This document shows, piece after piece, positions 1 to 7,537 of a DNA stretch of 40,438 nucleotides. The stretch lies in the NCBI GenBank assembly GCA_026388655.1, contig JAPLJI010000177.1, positions 1 to 40,438 on the forward strand, read 5' to 3'. The notes under the pieces are model-generated. The model saw only the letters and a list, made by a program, of their open reading frames with translations, was not told where the DNA came from and did no database searches. Position numbers and translations under genes: made by a program. This DNA comes from Pseudomonadota bacterium (lineage in GTDB: Bacteria > Desulfobacterota > JAPLJL01). Numbering within the stretch: the first letter of the stretch is position 1; each line of letters begins with the position of its first letter.

Positions 1-62
1 TGAAGTTGCCCTTGTTCTTCCTGAGAAAGTTTAATCATGGTTTTGGGACGTCCAGCTTTCAA
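1..62 (-). CDS. IS630-family transposase, N-terminal fragment
   Basis: Only the first 20 codons are in the window. They start at a TTG (62-60) and read MKAGRPKTMIKLSQEEQGQL. An AAAGGAGG ribosome binding site lies just upstream on the minus strand, which supports the TTG start. The G-R-P-x followed by a short basic and then acidic helix is typical of the start of IS630-family transposases, ahead of their helix-turn-helix and DDE domains, which are not visible here. The family call rests on this short stretch together with the TA-bounded end at 139-140. Confidence 0.55.
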   Translation of the reverse strand, partial: MKAGRPKTMIKLSQEEQGQL

Positions 63-140
63 GGGTATCCTCCTTTCTTTCTATTATGAGGATACCCCAG
101 CTTAAATAATTATGCAAGTTATTTATGGGACATTACACTA
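1..140 (-). mobile_element. End of an IS630-like insertion sequence (truncated by window edge)
   Basis: The segment holds the first codons of a transposase reading leftwards, a strong ribosome binding site, and a terminal sequence reading inward from TA at 139-140 as TAGTGTAATGTCCCATAAA. Tc1/mariner-IS630 elements use TA targets and have short terminal repeats like this. The same end motif bounds the two MITE-like elements at 18719-18946 and 25536-25770, so this IS is a candidate source of the enzyme that moved them. The other end lies outside the window, so length and intactness are unknown. Confidence 0.6.
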
Positions 141-230
141 GAAGAATTCTCATATATGTTTTTGGTTTGTCAGCTTTGATATTATTTCTGCGGATTATCC
201 ATTCGCTGAAGATTGTAAATCGGAAATTTA

Positions 231-259
231 TTGCCTATTTTCGAAAATTCAGATATTAT
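231..259 (+). promoter_or_regulatory. Probable sigma-70-type promoter of the toxin-antitoxin pair
   Basis: TTGCCT at 231-236 and TATTAT at 254-259 are separated by exactly 17 bases. Transcription would start near 266, about 30 bases before the AbrB-like start codon at 298, leaving room for the GGAGG at 290-294. The call is by consensus only. Confidence 0.45.
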
Positions 260-297
260 GATAGTAGGAAAAAGTCCATTATCGGGGGTGGAGGATC

Positions 298-576
298 ATG
301 AACAAACTGCGCCAGATCAACGTGAAGAATCAAATTACCCTCCCGGCCGGATTTCTTAAAGCGGCGGGAATAAAACCCGGAGACTTCCTCGAACCTACCG
401 CCAGGGGTTCGGAGATTATCCTCAAGCCGGTCCGGCTGGAGGAATCCTTCTGCGAAGAGGATTGGGAAGCCCTGGGGGCGTGCGTTTGCCGGCAGGTAAA
501 AAAGAAGAAATACCAGGAGTATTCATCTCTGGAAGATGCCCGGGAACATCTAAGGAAGCGGATGCCAAAACCCTAA
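298..576 (+). CDS. AbrB/MazE-fold antitoxin
   Basis: This 92-residue protein begins with a SpoVT/AbrB swapped-hairpin domain, roughly residues 4-46: a V-K-N-Q-I-T-L-P stretch, then G-I-K-P-G-D and a strand ending I-I-L-K-P. That domain binds DNA and usually autorepresses toxin-antitoxin operons. The lysine-rich C-terminal half is where such antitoxins normally wrap around the toxin. The start is well supported by GGAGG a few bases upstream and by a consensus promoter at 231-259. The stop codon overlaps the start of the downstream toxin gene by one base (TAATG), which indicates translational coupling. The cognate partner is inferred from position. Confidence 0.82.
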   Translation: MNKLRQINVKNQITLPAGFLKAAGIKPGDFLEPTARGSEIILKPVRLEESFCEEDWEALGACVCRQVKKKKYQEYSSLEDAREHLRKRMPKP

Positions 577-851
577 TGATCGTCCGCTACCTAAGTTCCT
601 TCGACCGATCCTTCGCCAGTCTCGAGCCCAGTTTAAAAGAGAGGGTGACCCAGGCGATCGATGCGCTCTTTCGATATCTTGAAACCTCGGAGAAAACCGC
701 GGGACTGGGTCTGAAAAAACTGCGGCATCCTTACTGGGAAATCCGGGCGGGATTGAAAATCCGGATAATTTTCTCTCTCGATAAAAAGCTGCTTACCTTT
801 ATCCTGGCCGGCGATCATTCCGCGATCAAAAGGTATCTGCGTCAGGATTGA
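576..851 (+). CDS. RelE/ParE-superfamily toxin
   Basis: I place the start at the ATG at 576-578, which overlaps the antitoxin stop, rather than further upstream inside the antitoxin gene. The 91-residue product then has normal toxin length. Its pattern fits the RelE/ParE fold: an N-terminal strand and F-x-R-S-F, a helix with L-K-E-R-V, a K-L-R-H-P-Y-W-E-I-R-A-G strand-turn, then K-I-R-I-I-F-S and a final strand ending G-D-H-S-A-I. RelE-type members cleave ribosome-bound mRNA and ParE-type members poison gyrase; the sequence does not separate the two. The R-A-G-L-K-I-R-I-I-F core looks like the RelE/mRNA-interferase branch, but this is a guess. No frameshift is seen. Confidence 0.75.
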   Translation: MIVRYLSSFDRSFASLEPSLKERVTQAIDALFRYLETSEKTAGLGLKKLRHPYWEIRAGLKIRIIFSLDKKLLTFILAGDHSAIKRYLRQD

Positions 852-922
852 GGGTTGTTCGACCCCCGGAAAGATCCTTCCCGGCGAGGCCGAAGCGAAC
901 CCCACGCCTTGGCCGGAGGTTC

Positions 923-2026
923 CTATTTTTTCTTGGTCGTGGTCGATTCGATCGGGGAATTTTTCCGGGTTTTAATCACCCGGTCATAACCCCGCTGGTG
1001 GAAGGGGCAGACCTTCAGGCAAATTGAACAGCCCATGGCTTCGTAGAAATACCCGATGCATTTGTCCTGATCGATTCGGGTGATTATCCCGTTTTCCTTC
1101 ACCCCCGGTTCTTTCAGAACCGCGCCCGCCGGGCAGGCGGAAACACACTTTCGGCATTGGTCGCAGTATTCCGAGATTCCGAGTTTAGGGGGAGCGGTTT
1201 CCGGGAGGGGGGAGGCGTCGGTCGAGACCAAGGACAGCCGCTGGCGGGGACCGTACCTTTTCGTGATCAGGAGCCCGCTTCTTCCCATCTCGCCCAGGCC
1301 GGCCCGGACTGCCATGGCCGGGTAAAGGATCGGTCCCCCGAGAGGATGGCAGGCGATCGCGCGGTAGCCCCGGGAGCGGATGAAATCGGCGAGCCGGTTG
1401 GTGGCGACCCCCAGCTCCGCGTAAATCCGCATGGCCTCCAAGCCCGCCTCCGGCCCCGGCGCCGAATCGATGGCGGTAAAATCCATTTCCATTCCCAGGA
1501 CAATCCCGTTTGCGTATAACCGGTCCATCTTGCCGACGAAGTCGCTGGTGAAAATCAGGTTTTCATCCACCGGGGCGAAGCCCACCAAGCCGATCCCCAG
1601 CGATTCCGCCCGTGCGATCACCTCGTTCCAGAATTCCCGGGGGGCCGGTTTCGGCGGGCGGGAAGGGGAAGCCAGCTCTTTCCGGTAATCCCTTCTCGAT
1701 TTGATCACCCCGCTGATGATCCGTCCGAAAATCCGAAAGGACCTGGTCACCATTTTCCTTTCGATGAAGGGATCGAGGTTGAATTGACTCAGGTCGATGT
1801 ACTTGGATTTCAATCCTTTCGATCGTTTCAGGCCGTCAGGTCCCTTTGCGGACTTCCGGGGTCGCGGGAGTTTGCGGGCCAATTTTCCCAGCCGGCTGTT
1901 TTCCGGATCGGATAGGCCCAGGAGCCGGAGCGAGGCTCCGTTGATAACCTTGATCAGGTTTCTCATTCTTTTCTGGGCAAAGGAGATTTGGGCGGGCTTT
2001 CTTTCGGTCGCGGTGGTTTTTTTCAC
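923..2026 (-). CDS. QueG-like double-cluster 4Fe-4S protein
   Basis: The 367-residue protein has a basic N-terminal stretch of about 125 residues of unknown role. A region resembling the catalytic fold of epoxyqueuosine reductase (QueG) and reductive dehalogenases follows, with an A-G-L-G-E-M-G-R-S-G-L-L-I-T segment near residues 240-255. The C-terminus has two cluster motifs: CDQCRKCVSACP, then C-x9-C-x2-C-x3-CP. The role is probably corrinoid- or flavin-linked reduction of an unknown substrate. The N-terminal extension makes it unlikely to be canonical queG. The start is a GTG at 2026-2024 that overlaps the TGA of the upstream FGGY kinase gene (GTGA), so it is translationally coupled and last in a three-gene operon. 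Confidence 0.7.
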   Translation of the reverse strand: MKKTTATERKPAQISFAQKRMRNLIKVINGASLRLLGLSDPENSRLGKLARKLPRPRKSAKGPDGLKRSKGLKSKYIDLSQFNLDPFIERKMVTRSFRIFGRIISGVIKSRRDYRKELASPSRPPKPAPREFWNEVIARAESLGIGLVGFAPVDENLIFTSDFVGKMDRLYANGIVLGMEMDFTAIDSAPGPEAGLEAMRIYAELGVATNRLADFIRSRGYRAIACHPLGGPILYPAMAVRAGLGEMGRSGLLITKRYGPRQRLSLVSTDASPLPETAPPKLGISEYCDQCRKCVSACPAGAVLKEPGVKENGIITRIDQDKCIGYFYEAMGCSICLKVCPFHQRGYDRVIKTRKNSPIESTTTKKK

Positions 2027-3594
2027 TTGTTTAACCTTCTGAACATCCGTCGATTGTTCTTGTAGATGTTTAAAAATTCCCGGAAAAGATCGTCATATAT
2101 CTTTCGGTTACCCGGATTGGGTTGGTAAATATTGGCGAACTTGACCAGGCTGGGGATATCCTCGAATTTGATATAGCCCAGGGCCACGGAAGCCAGGAAG
2201 GCCGCCCCCCGGGCGTTGCCGAGGAGGGGATCCTGGACCTGCCGGACGGTTCGGTCAAAAACGTCCGCGAAGATCTGACCCCAGGTATTCAGGCGCGCCC
2301 CTCCGCCGATGAGGTTAAGGGGATCAAGCTTTCTTTTCACGAATTTTTCAACGTACTGGAACACCCACCGCGAGTTTAAAGCGACACCCTCCAGAACCGC
2401 CCGGACCAGGTCCTCCCGGCAGGTCCGCAGGGAGAGGTTGTAAAACCCGCCGCGGAGGTTCTTGTCTTCCACCGGGGTTTTCTCGCCGTTCAGCCAGGGG
2501 GTGAAGATCGCCCCGTTGCTCCCGGCCGGCACCCGGGCCGCGGCCCGGTCGAGGCGTTCGAAGATGTCTTCCGGGGGAGGAACGGCGGCCAGCCCGTCGG
2601 AGGGAAAAAGCAGGTTGTTGATCAGGAAAAGGAGGCTCCCGCCCGCGGTATCCTGCTCGTTGGCGCAGAAGTATTTTCCGGGGATGGCCGAGGGCAGGGA
2701 GGTGATGATGTGCAGGACGTCGGTTTTTTTGAAGGGAATATGGCAGAGAATCCAGGAGGAGGTTCCGACGTAAACGTGGGCCTCGTAATCCCGGACCGCC
2801 CCGGAGCCCACGCAGGCCGACTGGAGATCGGCGGAGCCGACGATGACCCGGACGGTTTCGGGAAGCCCGAGGTCGCGGGCGGCCTCCGGGGCGAGCGTTC
2901 CGAGGATGTCGATCGAGGACCGGAGTGGGGGAAGTTTACTCCCGTCCACCCCCAGGGCCCGGAGCAGGGTCTGGTCATATCTGACGTTGTTGATGTCCCG
3001 GATATCGGCCAGCCAGAAAAGGGCGATGGAATCAGGGGAAGCCGCGATCTTGCCGGTCAGGCGGAGATTCAGGTAATCCTTGCTGCCTAGGAACATGTGA
3101 GTCCGGGCGTATATCTCGGGGCGGCGGTTTTTCCAGAAGAGGATGTGCCCGGCGTCGTCTTTTCCGGAGAGGGCGGGGGCGCCGCCGGCCCGCGGGATCC
3201 ATTTCAAAATGTTGGATATAGAGTATCCCTGGAGATTGAGGAAACCTTCCATCCGGCTTTTTACCTCGGGGGCTCCCCGGGAGTCCATCCAGGTGAGGGA
3301 ATTCATCAAGGGCTTTCCCGCGGCGTCCACCGCCACGGTGGACGCGAAGGTGCTCGAGCAGGCGACGGCGACAATGTCCTCCCGGGGCGCGAGCTTCCTT
3401 TCCAGGAGGCGGCGGGTGGTCTGGACGATCGCCCGCCACCAGTCCTCGGGGTCCTGCTCGGCCCCGCCCCCCTCGAAGAGATGGATCGGGGTGGCTTCGA
3501 ACTCGAATCCCAGGGCCTCGCCGCGGGTGGAGAAGAGGGCCGTCTTGGCCCCGGTGGTGCCGTGGTCGATGGCGAGGATGTATTTATCTTTCAT
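2023..3594 (-). CDS. FGGY-family carbohydrate kinase
   Basis: At 523 residues this is full length for an FGGY sugar kinase. The N-terminal phosphate-binding loop I-D-H-G-T-T-G-A-K is at residues 9-17, with W-M-D-S-R-G near 105-110. An S-A-D-L-Q-S-A segment near 255 supplies the probable catalytic aspartate, and a glycine-rich I-G-G-G-A-R-L-N-T-W motif near 425 closes the ATP site. It should transfer phosphate from ATP to a sugar or polyol in the cytoplasm; xylulokinase-like members look closest, but the substrate cannot be read from sequence. It lies 48 bases after the saccharopine-dehydrogenase-like gene and overlaps the 4Fe-4S gene by four bases. The ribosome binding site is weak (AGG near the ATG). 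Confidence 0.85.
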   Translation of the reverse strand: MKDKYILAIDHGTTGAKTALFSTRGEALGFEFEATPIHLFEGGGAEQDPEDWWRAIVQTTRRLLERKLAPREDIVAVACSSTFASTVAVDAAGKPLMNSLTWMDSRGAPEVKSRMEGFLNLQGYSISNILKWIPRAGGAPALSGKDDAGHILFWKNRRPEIYARTHMFLGSKDYLNLRLTGKIAASPDSIALFWLADIRDINNVRYDQTLLRALGVDGSKLPPLRSSIDILGTLAPEAARDLGLPETVRVIVGSADLQSACVGSGAVRDYEAHVYVGTSSWILCHIPFKKTDVLHIITSLPSAIPGKYFCANEQDTAGGSLLFLINNLLFPSDGLAAVPPPEDIFERLDRAAARVPAGSNGAIFTPWLNGEKTPVEDKNLRGGFYNLSLRTCREDLVRAVLEGVALNSRWVFQYVEKFVKRKLDPLNLIGGGARLNTWGQIFADVFDRTVRQVQDPLLGNARGAAFLASVALGYIKFEDIPSLVKFANIYQPNPGNRKIYDDLFREFLNIYKNNRRMFRRLNK

Positions 3595-3642
3595 CCTAAT
3601 TGATTATTTGGCTGCCTGACTGCTTCGTACTTGGGTGCTTTT

Positions 3643-4857
3643 CTAAAGAACCGTCCGCTCGACTTTTCCGTTTTCGTCCACGCTGTCAATGATCAAGCCC
3701 TCGAAGGATTTGCCGTCCTTCCCCGGCTTGACCACCTCGTTGATCAGGCTGATGAATTCCAGGGGATTGACGCAGGCCTCGGGGGGAAGGACGCCCTTCT
3801 CCGTGATCTGGCCGCGGTTCATCAGGACCACCCCGAGGGCGGCCGGGATGCCGGTGCCCTCGCCCAGGGCTTGGCTTTGCGAGGCCATGGAGAAGATGTA
3901 TTTGCGGGGTTTGCCGTCTTTCCGGCCGGTCGCCACCACCTTGACGCAGCCCTTCTGGGAGCCGAACCGGGTTTCCTTCAGGATCCGCTCCCTTTCCTTC
4001 AGGATGTAGGCGATGGAGAAATCGTAGATGCTCAGGGTTTTACCTTTCACCCTGAGGGGCTCCCGATGGTGGAGGCCGAGGTCGACGATTTTCAGGATCA
4101 GGTGGTAATACTCCTCGGGGAGGACGGTACCCTTGTTGGTGACCCGCCGGACCTTCAGGTAGCGGGGGAGCGTGATCTGCTCGGGGTGAGGATAGGGATA
4201 GACCCGGATTCCGTCACCGAGCAGGTGGAAATCCACCTCCTCCCGGAGGGCGATTCCCTCCGGGGAGAGAAAGCCGACGTATTTCAGCTCGCCGTCGATA
4301 AATTGGGGGACGTCGATGGACATGCAGTGGAAGCGGTGGGCGATCACGCCTTCGCCTTCCTCCGGCTCGCCGCCGTGGGCGTGGTAGATATCGATCGCCT
4401 CGGTTTCCTCCAGAAGGGTCTCGGCGGCAAAGCGGGCCAGGAGGTTGGTCACCCCCGGGGAACTGCCCATTCCGATCAGGCAGGTGATCCCCGCCTTTTT
4501 CGCGGCGGCGTCCATTTTCAGGATTTCGAGAGTGGCGTCCACGTCGTCGCAGATATCGACGTAATTGACTTTCGCGCGGATCACGGCCTTGAGGATCGGG
4601 GAGGCGAAGAGATAGAAGGGGCCGGTGCAGTTGAGGACGATATCCGTCCCCCGGATCGCCTTTTGCAGGCTTTGCGGACTGCGGGCGTCCACCTTCACGG
4701 CCGAAACCTTTTTCCCGGCGGCGGCGGCGATTTTCCGCGCCCCGGCCAGATCGAGATCGCCGATCACCACGCTTTTGAACTCCGGGAGCCCGGCCAGGGT
4801 TTTCACCGCCATGCTCCCCACTTTGCCCGAACCGCCTAAAACCAATACTTTGGACAT
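3643..4857 (-). CDS. Saccharopine dehydrogenase-family NAD(P)-dependent oxidoreductase
   Basis: The 404-residue protein opens with a Rossmann dinucleotide-binding motif, V-L-V-L-G-G-S-G-K-V-G at residues 4-14. It continues with the acidic strand end I-G-D-L-D-L-A and the family's V-L-N-C-T-G-P-F segment near 75-85. The Y-V-D-I-C-D-D and G-S-S-P-G-V-T-N motifs are typical of the saccharopine dehydrogenase/carboxynorspermidine-synthase superfamily. Many members outside lysine metabolism have unknown substrates, so I give no pathway. The start is supported by GAAAGG eight bases upstream. It is the first gene of the operon with the FGGY kinase and the QueG-like protein. A reading frame of nearly the same length lies antisense to it and is treated as a shadow. 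Confidence 0.83.
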   Translation of the reverse strand: MSKVLVLGGSGKVGSMAVKTLAGLPEFKSVVIGDLDLAGARKIAAAAGKKVSAVKVDARSPQSLQKAIRGTDIVLNCTGPFYLFASPILKAVIRAKVNYVDICDDVDATLEILKMDAAAKKAGITCLIGMGSSPGVTNLLARFAAETLLEETEAIDIYHAHGGEPEEGEGVIAHRFHCMSIDVPQFIDGELKYVGFLSPEGIALREEVDFHLLGDGIRVYPYPHPEQITLPRYLKVRRVTNKGTVLPEEYYHLILKIVDLGLHHREPLRVKGKTLSIYDFSIAYILKERERILKETRFGSQKGCVKVVATGRKDGKPRKYIFSMASQSQALGEGTGIPAALGVVLMNRGQITEKGVLPPEACVNPLEFISLINEVVKPGKDGKSFEGLIIDSVDENGKVERTVL

Positions 4858-4865
4858 GATTTTGA

Positions 4866-5036
4866 CCTTTCGTTAATAACCAATAACCAAATTCCAATTA
4901 CCAAACAAATACCAATGACCAATGAATAAGAAACGGAAATTTATTATAGTTTTGTTTATTTGTTTAAGTATTTGAATTTAGAATTTGGATCTATTTTTTG
5001 GAGCTTGGGATTTGGTTATTGGTAATTGATTTTAGA
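4866..5036. repeat. Facing short-word arrays (AACCAAT / ATTGGTT type)
   Basis: The gap between two minus-strand genes begins with an array of near-copies of AATAACCAA, AATTACCAA and AATGACCAATG. It ends with the reverse-complement style (GATTTGGTTATTGGTAATTG). Between them is AT-rich DNA. The two arms could form a long imperfect stem. The same architecture, with different words, occurs at 7307-7507 and 26812-26930. Confidence 0.7.
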
Positions 5037-5828
5037 TTACCATTCCAGCACCCTTTTCCGCTTCAGGTAAATGAAGAAATTGATGGCATCGTACTTGGTC
5101 GGGCTTGAATCGACGATCTTCTGGATGTTTTTTTTCCCGTCGACCTGTTCGATGGTCTGCTTTTCCTGGGGGGAGAAGATGAAGCTGTCCAGCAGTTCCC
5201 GGCTCAAGATCCGGGGCACCTTGTCCAGAAAGCTCGCGGGGTTGTAAACCTCGATCCGCAGGTAGTCGGGCTGGATCTTTTTATTCCAGAACTCGTTCAG
5301 GTGGGGCTCGGTCTCGCTGTCTTCCTCGGGGGTCGGCGGGCAGGCGGCCGCCTCCGGGGCCGGGTTCGGCCTTTCTTCCTCGTTCCCACAGCCCACCAGG
5401 CACTCAAGCATCTTGACCTGCCCGGTGATTTCAATTTTCTTGTTTTCGCCGGAAAGCAGGGAATGGAGCTTGTCCTGGAGCCGTCCCTCGAGTGTCTCGG
5501 GGCGCTCCAGGAGCTCGCTCACCCGGTAAGCGCGGCCGTTGTCCGAGAGGGAGAGTTTCTTGAGATTGACCCCGCATTCCCGGAGCGCGGCGGCGAGCTT
5601 GGTGATCTCGAGCAGTTTATCGTCGGATTCTTCCGGGGAGAGGAACCAGTCCGTGAACTTGGCCTTTTCCTGGTTGGTGATCTCGAGGAAATAATCCAGA
5701 ACCTGCTGGTTGGCCTCGGCCAGCTTTTCCCGGATCAGCTCCACCAGCCAGAGCTCCTCCGGGCGGCAGTTTTTCTCCATCTGGGAGAGGTTGGAACCGA
5801 TGGCCTGGATTTTTTCCTCGGTGTTCAT
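5037..5828 (-). CDS. Hypothetical protein, mostly helical, acidic linker
   Basis: I do not recognise this 263-residue protein. Residues 1-130 are charged and predicted helical, with L-x3-L heptad-like spacing that could form a coiled coil. A proline/glutamate-rich linker with isolated cysteines lies near 145-175. The last 80 residues form a compact domain that includes R-I-L-S-R-E-L-L-D-S-F-I-F-S-P and ends in an F-F-I-Y-L-K-R-K-R-V-L-E-W tail. That tail resembles the helical ends of two-component-linked DUF4388-type regulatory modules, but the match is weak. No signal peptide or membrane segment is seen, so it is probably cytoplasmic. It lies 90 bases downstream of the PsbP-like gene and may be cotranscribed with it. 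The ATG lacks a clear ribosome binding site. Confidence 0.65.
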   Translation of the reverse strand: MNTEEKIQAIGSNLSQMEKNCRPEELWLVELIREKLAEANQQVLDYFLEITNQEKAKFTDWFLSPEESDDKLLEITKLAAALRECGVNLKKLSLSDNGRAYRVSELLERPETLEGRLQDKLHSLLSGENKKIEITGQVKMLECLVGCGNEEERPNPAPEAAACPPTPEEDSETEPHLNEFWNKKIQPDYLRIEVYNPASFLDKVPRILSRELLDSFIFSPQEKQTIEQVDGKKNIQKIVDSSPTKYDAINFFIYLKRKRVLEW

Positions 5829-5918
5829 CGGGGGTTTCGATCGGTGTTTTCGCCGCCGGGTCTGAAAAAGGTTTTCCGCCCCAAAGGTTAACCAGGCAAA
5901 TTCCCGTCCGGAGGTTCC

Positions 5919-6503
5919 TCAGGGTTTGGTGAACTCGAAGGATTTGGCCATTTTTTCCACCTGCCTCATATACCAGTCGAAGTTTTTAACGTCCTGCAGA
6001 TAGCCGAGGGCGTAACCCTGCTGTCCTTTCAATACATGGATCTGGAGTTTTTTATACTCGATTCCGCCTTGGGAGAAAGTGTAGACCAAACGGTGGGCCG
6101 GGAGCCCCCCCAGGGTGGTGTCGCTCGAGTCGAGCATCTGGAAACCGCGGTAGAAGGTTTGCATGTCCACGATTTCGTTCGCCACGTGGTCCGGGAGTGA
6201 AACCCCCTGGGGAACAGGGTAGGCGATGATATTGACGAAGTTGTCGATGTCGCCGGGCTTATTGTCGGGGGTCAAAAAGGCGATAATGTTGATCACCCGG
6301 TTTTCCTTGATCATCTTGTGTTCGAAAGCCGTGGGCCAGTCGGCGGGGTGATCGATCTTGAGGCCATACATCCGGTCTTCGTAGGTCAGGTATTTCTCAA
6401 AGAAGTGCCGGTAGAGCAGGTAACTTCCGGCCGCGGCAATGACGATTCCGACCAGAATGAGCGCGATCAGAATATCCCGATTTTTTCCTGAAATTTTTCC
6501 CAT
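5919..6503 (-). CDS. Membrane-anchored PsbP/DUF1795-like protein
   Basis: The 194-residue protein has one N-terminal transmembrane segment (about residues 9-30) and a periplasmic domain. The domain starts Y-L-T-Y-E-D-R-M-Y-G-L-K-I-D-H-P-A-D-W-P. This opening, a strand followed by a D/Y-P-x-x-W turn, is the hallmark of PsbP-like and DUF1795 small alpha/beta domains. G-L-P-A-H-R-L-V-Y-T, characteristic of the second half, follows near residue 130. Bacterial members are extracytoplasmic and of mostly unknown role. The start is firm: GGAGGTCAGTC directly precedes the ATG. It sits 60 bases after comB and 90 bases before the hypothetical gene at 5037, in the same direction. Confidence 0.7.
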   Translation of the reverse strand: MGKISGKNRDILIALILVGIVIAAAGSYLLYRHFFEKYLTYEDRMYGLKIDHPADWPTAFEHKMIKENRVINIIAFLTPDNKPGDIDNFVNIIAYPVPQGVSLPDHVANEIVDMQTFYRGFQMLDSSDTTLGGLPAHRLVYTFSQGGIEYKKLQIHVLKGQQGYALGYLQDVKNFDWYMRQVEKMAKSFEFTKP

Positions 6504-6563
6504 GACTGACCTCCGGTGTTTATATTTTAAAATATTAGGCCGATTTAAAAAATAGCGGCTTTT

Positions 6564-7298
6564 TCAGGCCCGGATTTCCAGGCCCAGGGGTGAATGGGGC
6601 GACATTCCCGGGACCAGCGAATAGAGATCTTCCTGGGCGGCGAAACGGATCTCGTCTTCGGTGCCGTAGGTAAGGATGGCGCGGCTCGAAAGGGTATCCA
6701 GGAAAGCGGGGAAAGTCCGCTCCCGGCCCTGGCGGTAGACGTCGCGGGCGGCCAGGGCCGCGTCGTTGGTCCGGTACTCGCGGGAGGCCAGGAGCTTTTC
6801 CACCAAAAGGCCGCCGCAGAAAAAATCCTCGTAGGCGATTTTCCCCAGGTTGCCGGAGCAGACAATGGTGATTTTTTCCGTCTGCTCGCGGACCAGGAAA
6901 TCCACCACCGCTCGGGCGTTAACCACGGCGGCGAGGATAACCCGGGCGGCCGGGCGGCAGGCGTAGGCGGCCCGGGTGCCGTTAGTGGTGTTGAGGACGA
7001 TCGTCTGGCCCCGGACCCGGGGGGAGCGGAAATTGGAGGACAGGGGGGAGAGCTCGAATTCCCGGATGAAGCTCGAGCCGATCTCCCCGGCCCGGAGTCG
7101 GCTCTCCGGGGGGAGCTTTTGGGCCAGGGCCTCGGTTTCCTCCCGGTCCCGGGCTAGGATAAACCTTTCCACCCCGTGGGCGAGCCCGGTGATGATGTTG
7201 GTAGTGGCGGCCAGGACGTCGATGACCACCGCGGTGGCCCCTTTCAGGCGCTCGGGGTAAACCTCCTGCCAGGAAGTTACTAAATAGATGCGCGGCAT
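6564..7298 (-). CDS. comB: ComB-like 2-phosphosulfolactate phosphatase
   Basis: At 244 residues the protein is the usual length for ComB, the Mg-dependent phosphatase that converts 2-phosphosulfolactate to sulfolactate, named for coenzyme M synthesis in methanogens and widespread in bacteria. The diagnostic strands are present: A-V-V-I-D-V-L-A-A-T-T-N-I near residues 24-36, G-E-I-G-S-S near 72-77, T-I-V-L-N-T-T-N-G-T-R-A near 98-109, and V-C-S-G-N near 150. Two conserved positions differ from what I recall of the family: the usual D-V-L-R-A-T/S has A for R, and the G-E-R-G-G stretch reads G-E-I-G-S. Substrate specificity may therefore differ. No other coenzyme M gene is in the window. No clear ribosome binding site precedes the ATG. 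Confidence 0.78.
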   Translation of the reverse strand: MPRIYLVTSWQEVYPERLKGATAVVIDVLAATTNIITGLAHGVERFILARDREETEALAQKLPPESRLRAGEIGSSFIREFELSPLSSNFRSPRVRGQTIVLNTTNGTRAAYACRPAARVILAAVVNARAVVDFLVREQTEKITIVCSGNLGKIAYEDFFCGGLLVEKLLASREYRTNDAALAARDVYRQGRERTFPAFLDTLSSRAILTYGTEDEIRFAAQEDLYSLVPGMSPHSPLGLEIRA

Positions 7299-7304
7299 GA
7301 TTAA

Positions 7305-7507
7305 GAAGGGTTCAAGGGTTCAGGGTTCACGGTTCAAGGTTAAAGGACACGCGTGTCAGAATCTTCCGGGCCGTCAAAAAAAGTTTGATGGGTTCGTGAA
7401 GTTTATCGGATTTATTGGGTTCGTTCAGATCATTTTGATTTTTTATTGGATTCATCTGGTTTCTCTGATTTCCTTTGAGCCTTGAACTTTGAACGCTGAA
7501 CCCGGAA
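7305..7507. repeat. Facing short-word arrays (GGGTTCA / TGAACCC type)
   Basis: Near 7305-7345 the plus strand shows repeats of GGTTCAAGG, GGTTCAGGG, GGTTCACGG and GGTTCAAGG. Near 7474-7507 it shows the inverse words CCTTGAACTTTGAACGCTGAACCC. The middle (7378-7470) is a looser array of GGGTTCGT, GGATTTATT, GGATTCAT and GATTTCC words. Together they form a long imperfect inverted repeat between two minus-strand genes. Confidence 0.65.
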
Positions 7508-7537
7508 CATCTTTTGGGGCTATTGCCCCAAAAGATG
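7508..7537 (-). terminator. Perfect 13-bp hairpin spanning the stop codon of the CrtC-like gene
   Basis: CATCTTTTGGGGC and GCCCCAAAAGATG are exact inverse copies separated by four bases. On the minus strand the end of the CrtC/AttH-like gene forms the left arm and its TAG stop lies in the loop and start of the right arm. No uridine tract follows, so it is not a textbook intrinsic terminator. It may protect the 3' end of the mRNA or terminate transcription by another route. Confidence 0.5.

Noticed and set aside
462-575. Longer N-terminus for the RelE/ParE-like toxin
   Set aside because: The frame opens inside the antitoxin gene, and the extra 38 residues do not fit the toxin fold. The TAATG overlap gives a natural start at 576.
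3631-4839. A 402-codon open frame on the plus strand
   Set aside because: It is exactly antisense to the saccharopine-dehydrogenase-like gene, is rich in G, D, E, H and R as expected from a GC-rich shadow frame, and has no ribosome binding site or family motif.
7288-7485. A 65-codon frame ahead of the CrtC-like gene
   Set aside because: It consists of the GGGTTCA short-word arrays; its amino acids repeat because the DNA does.
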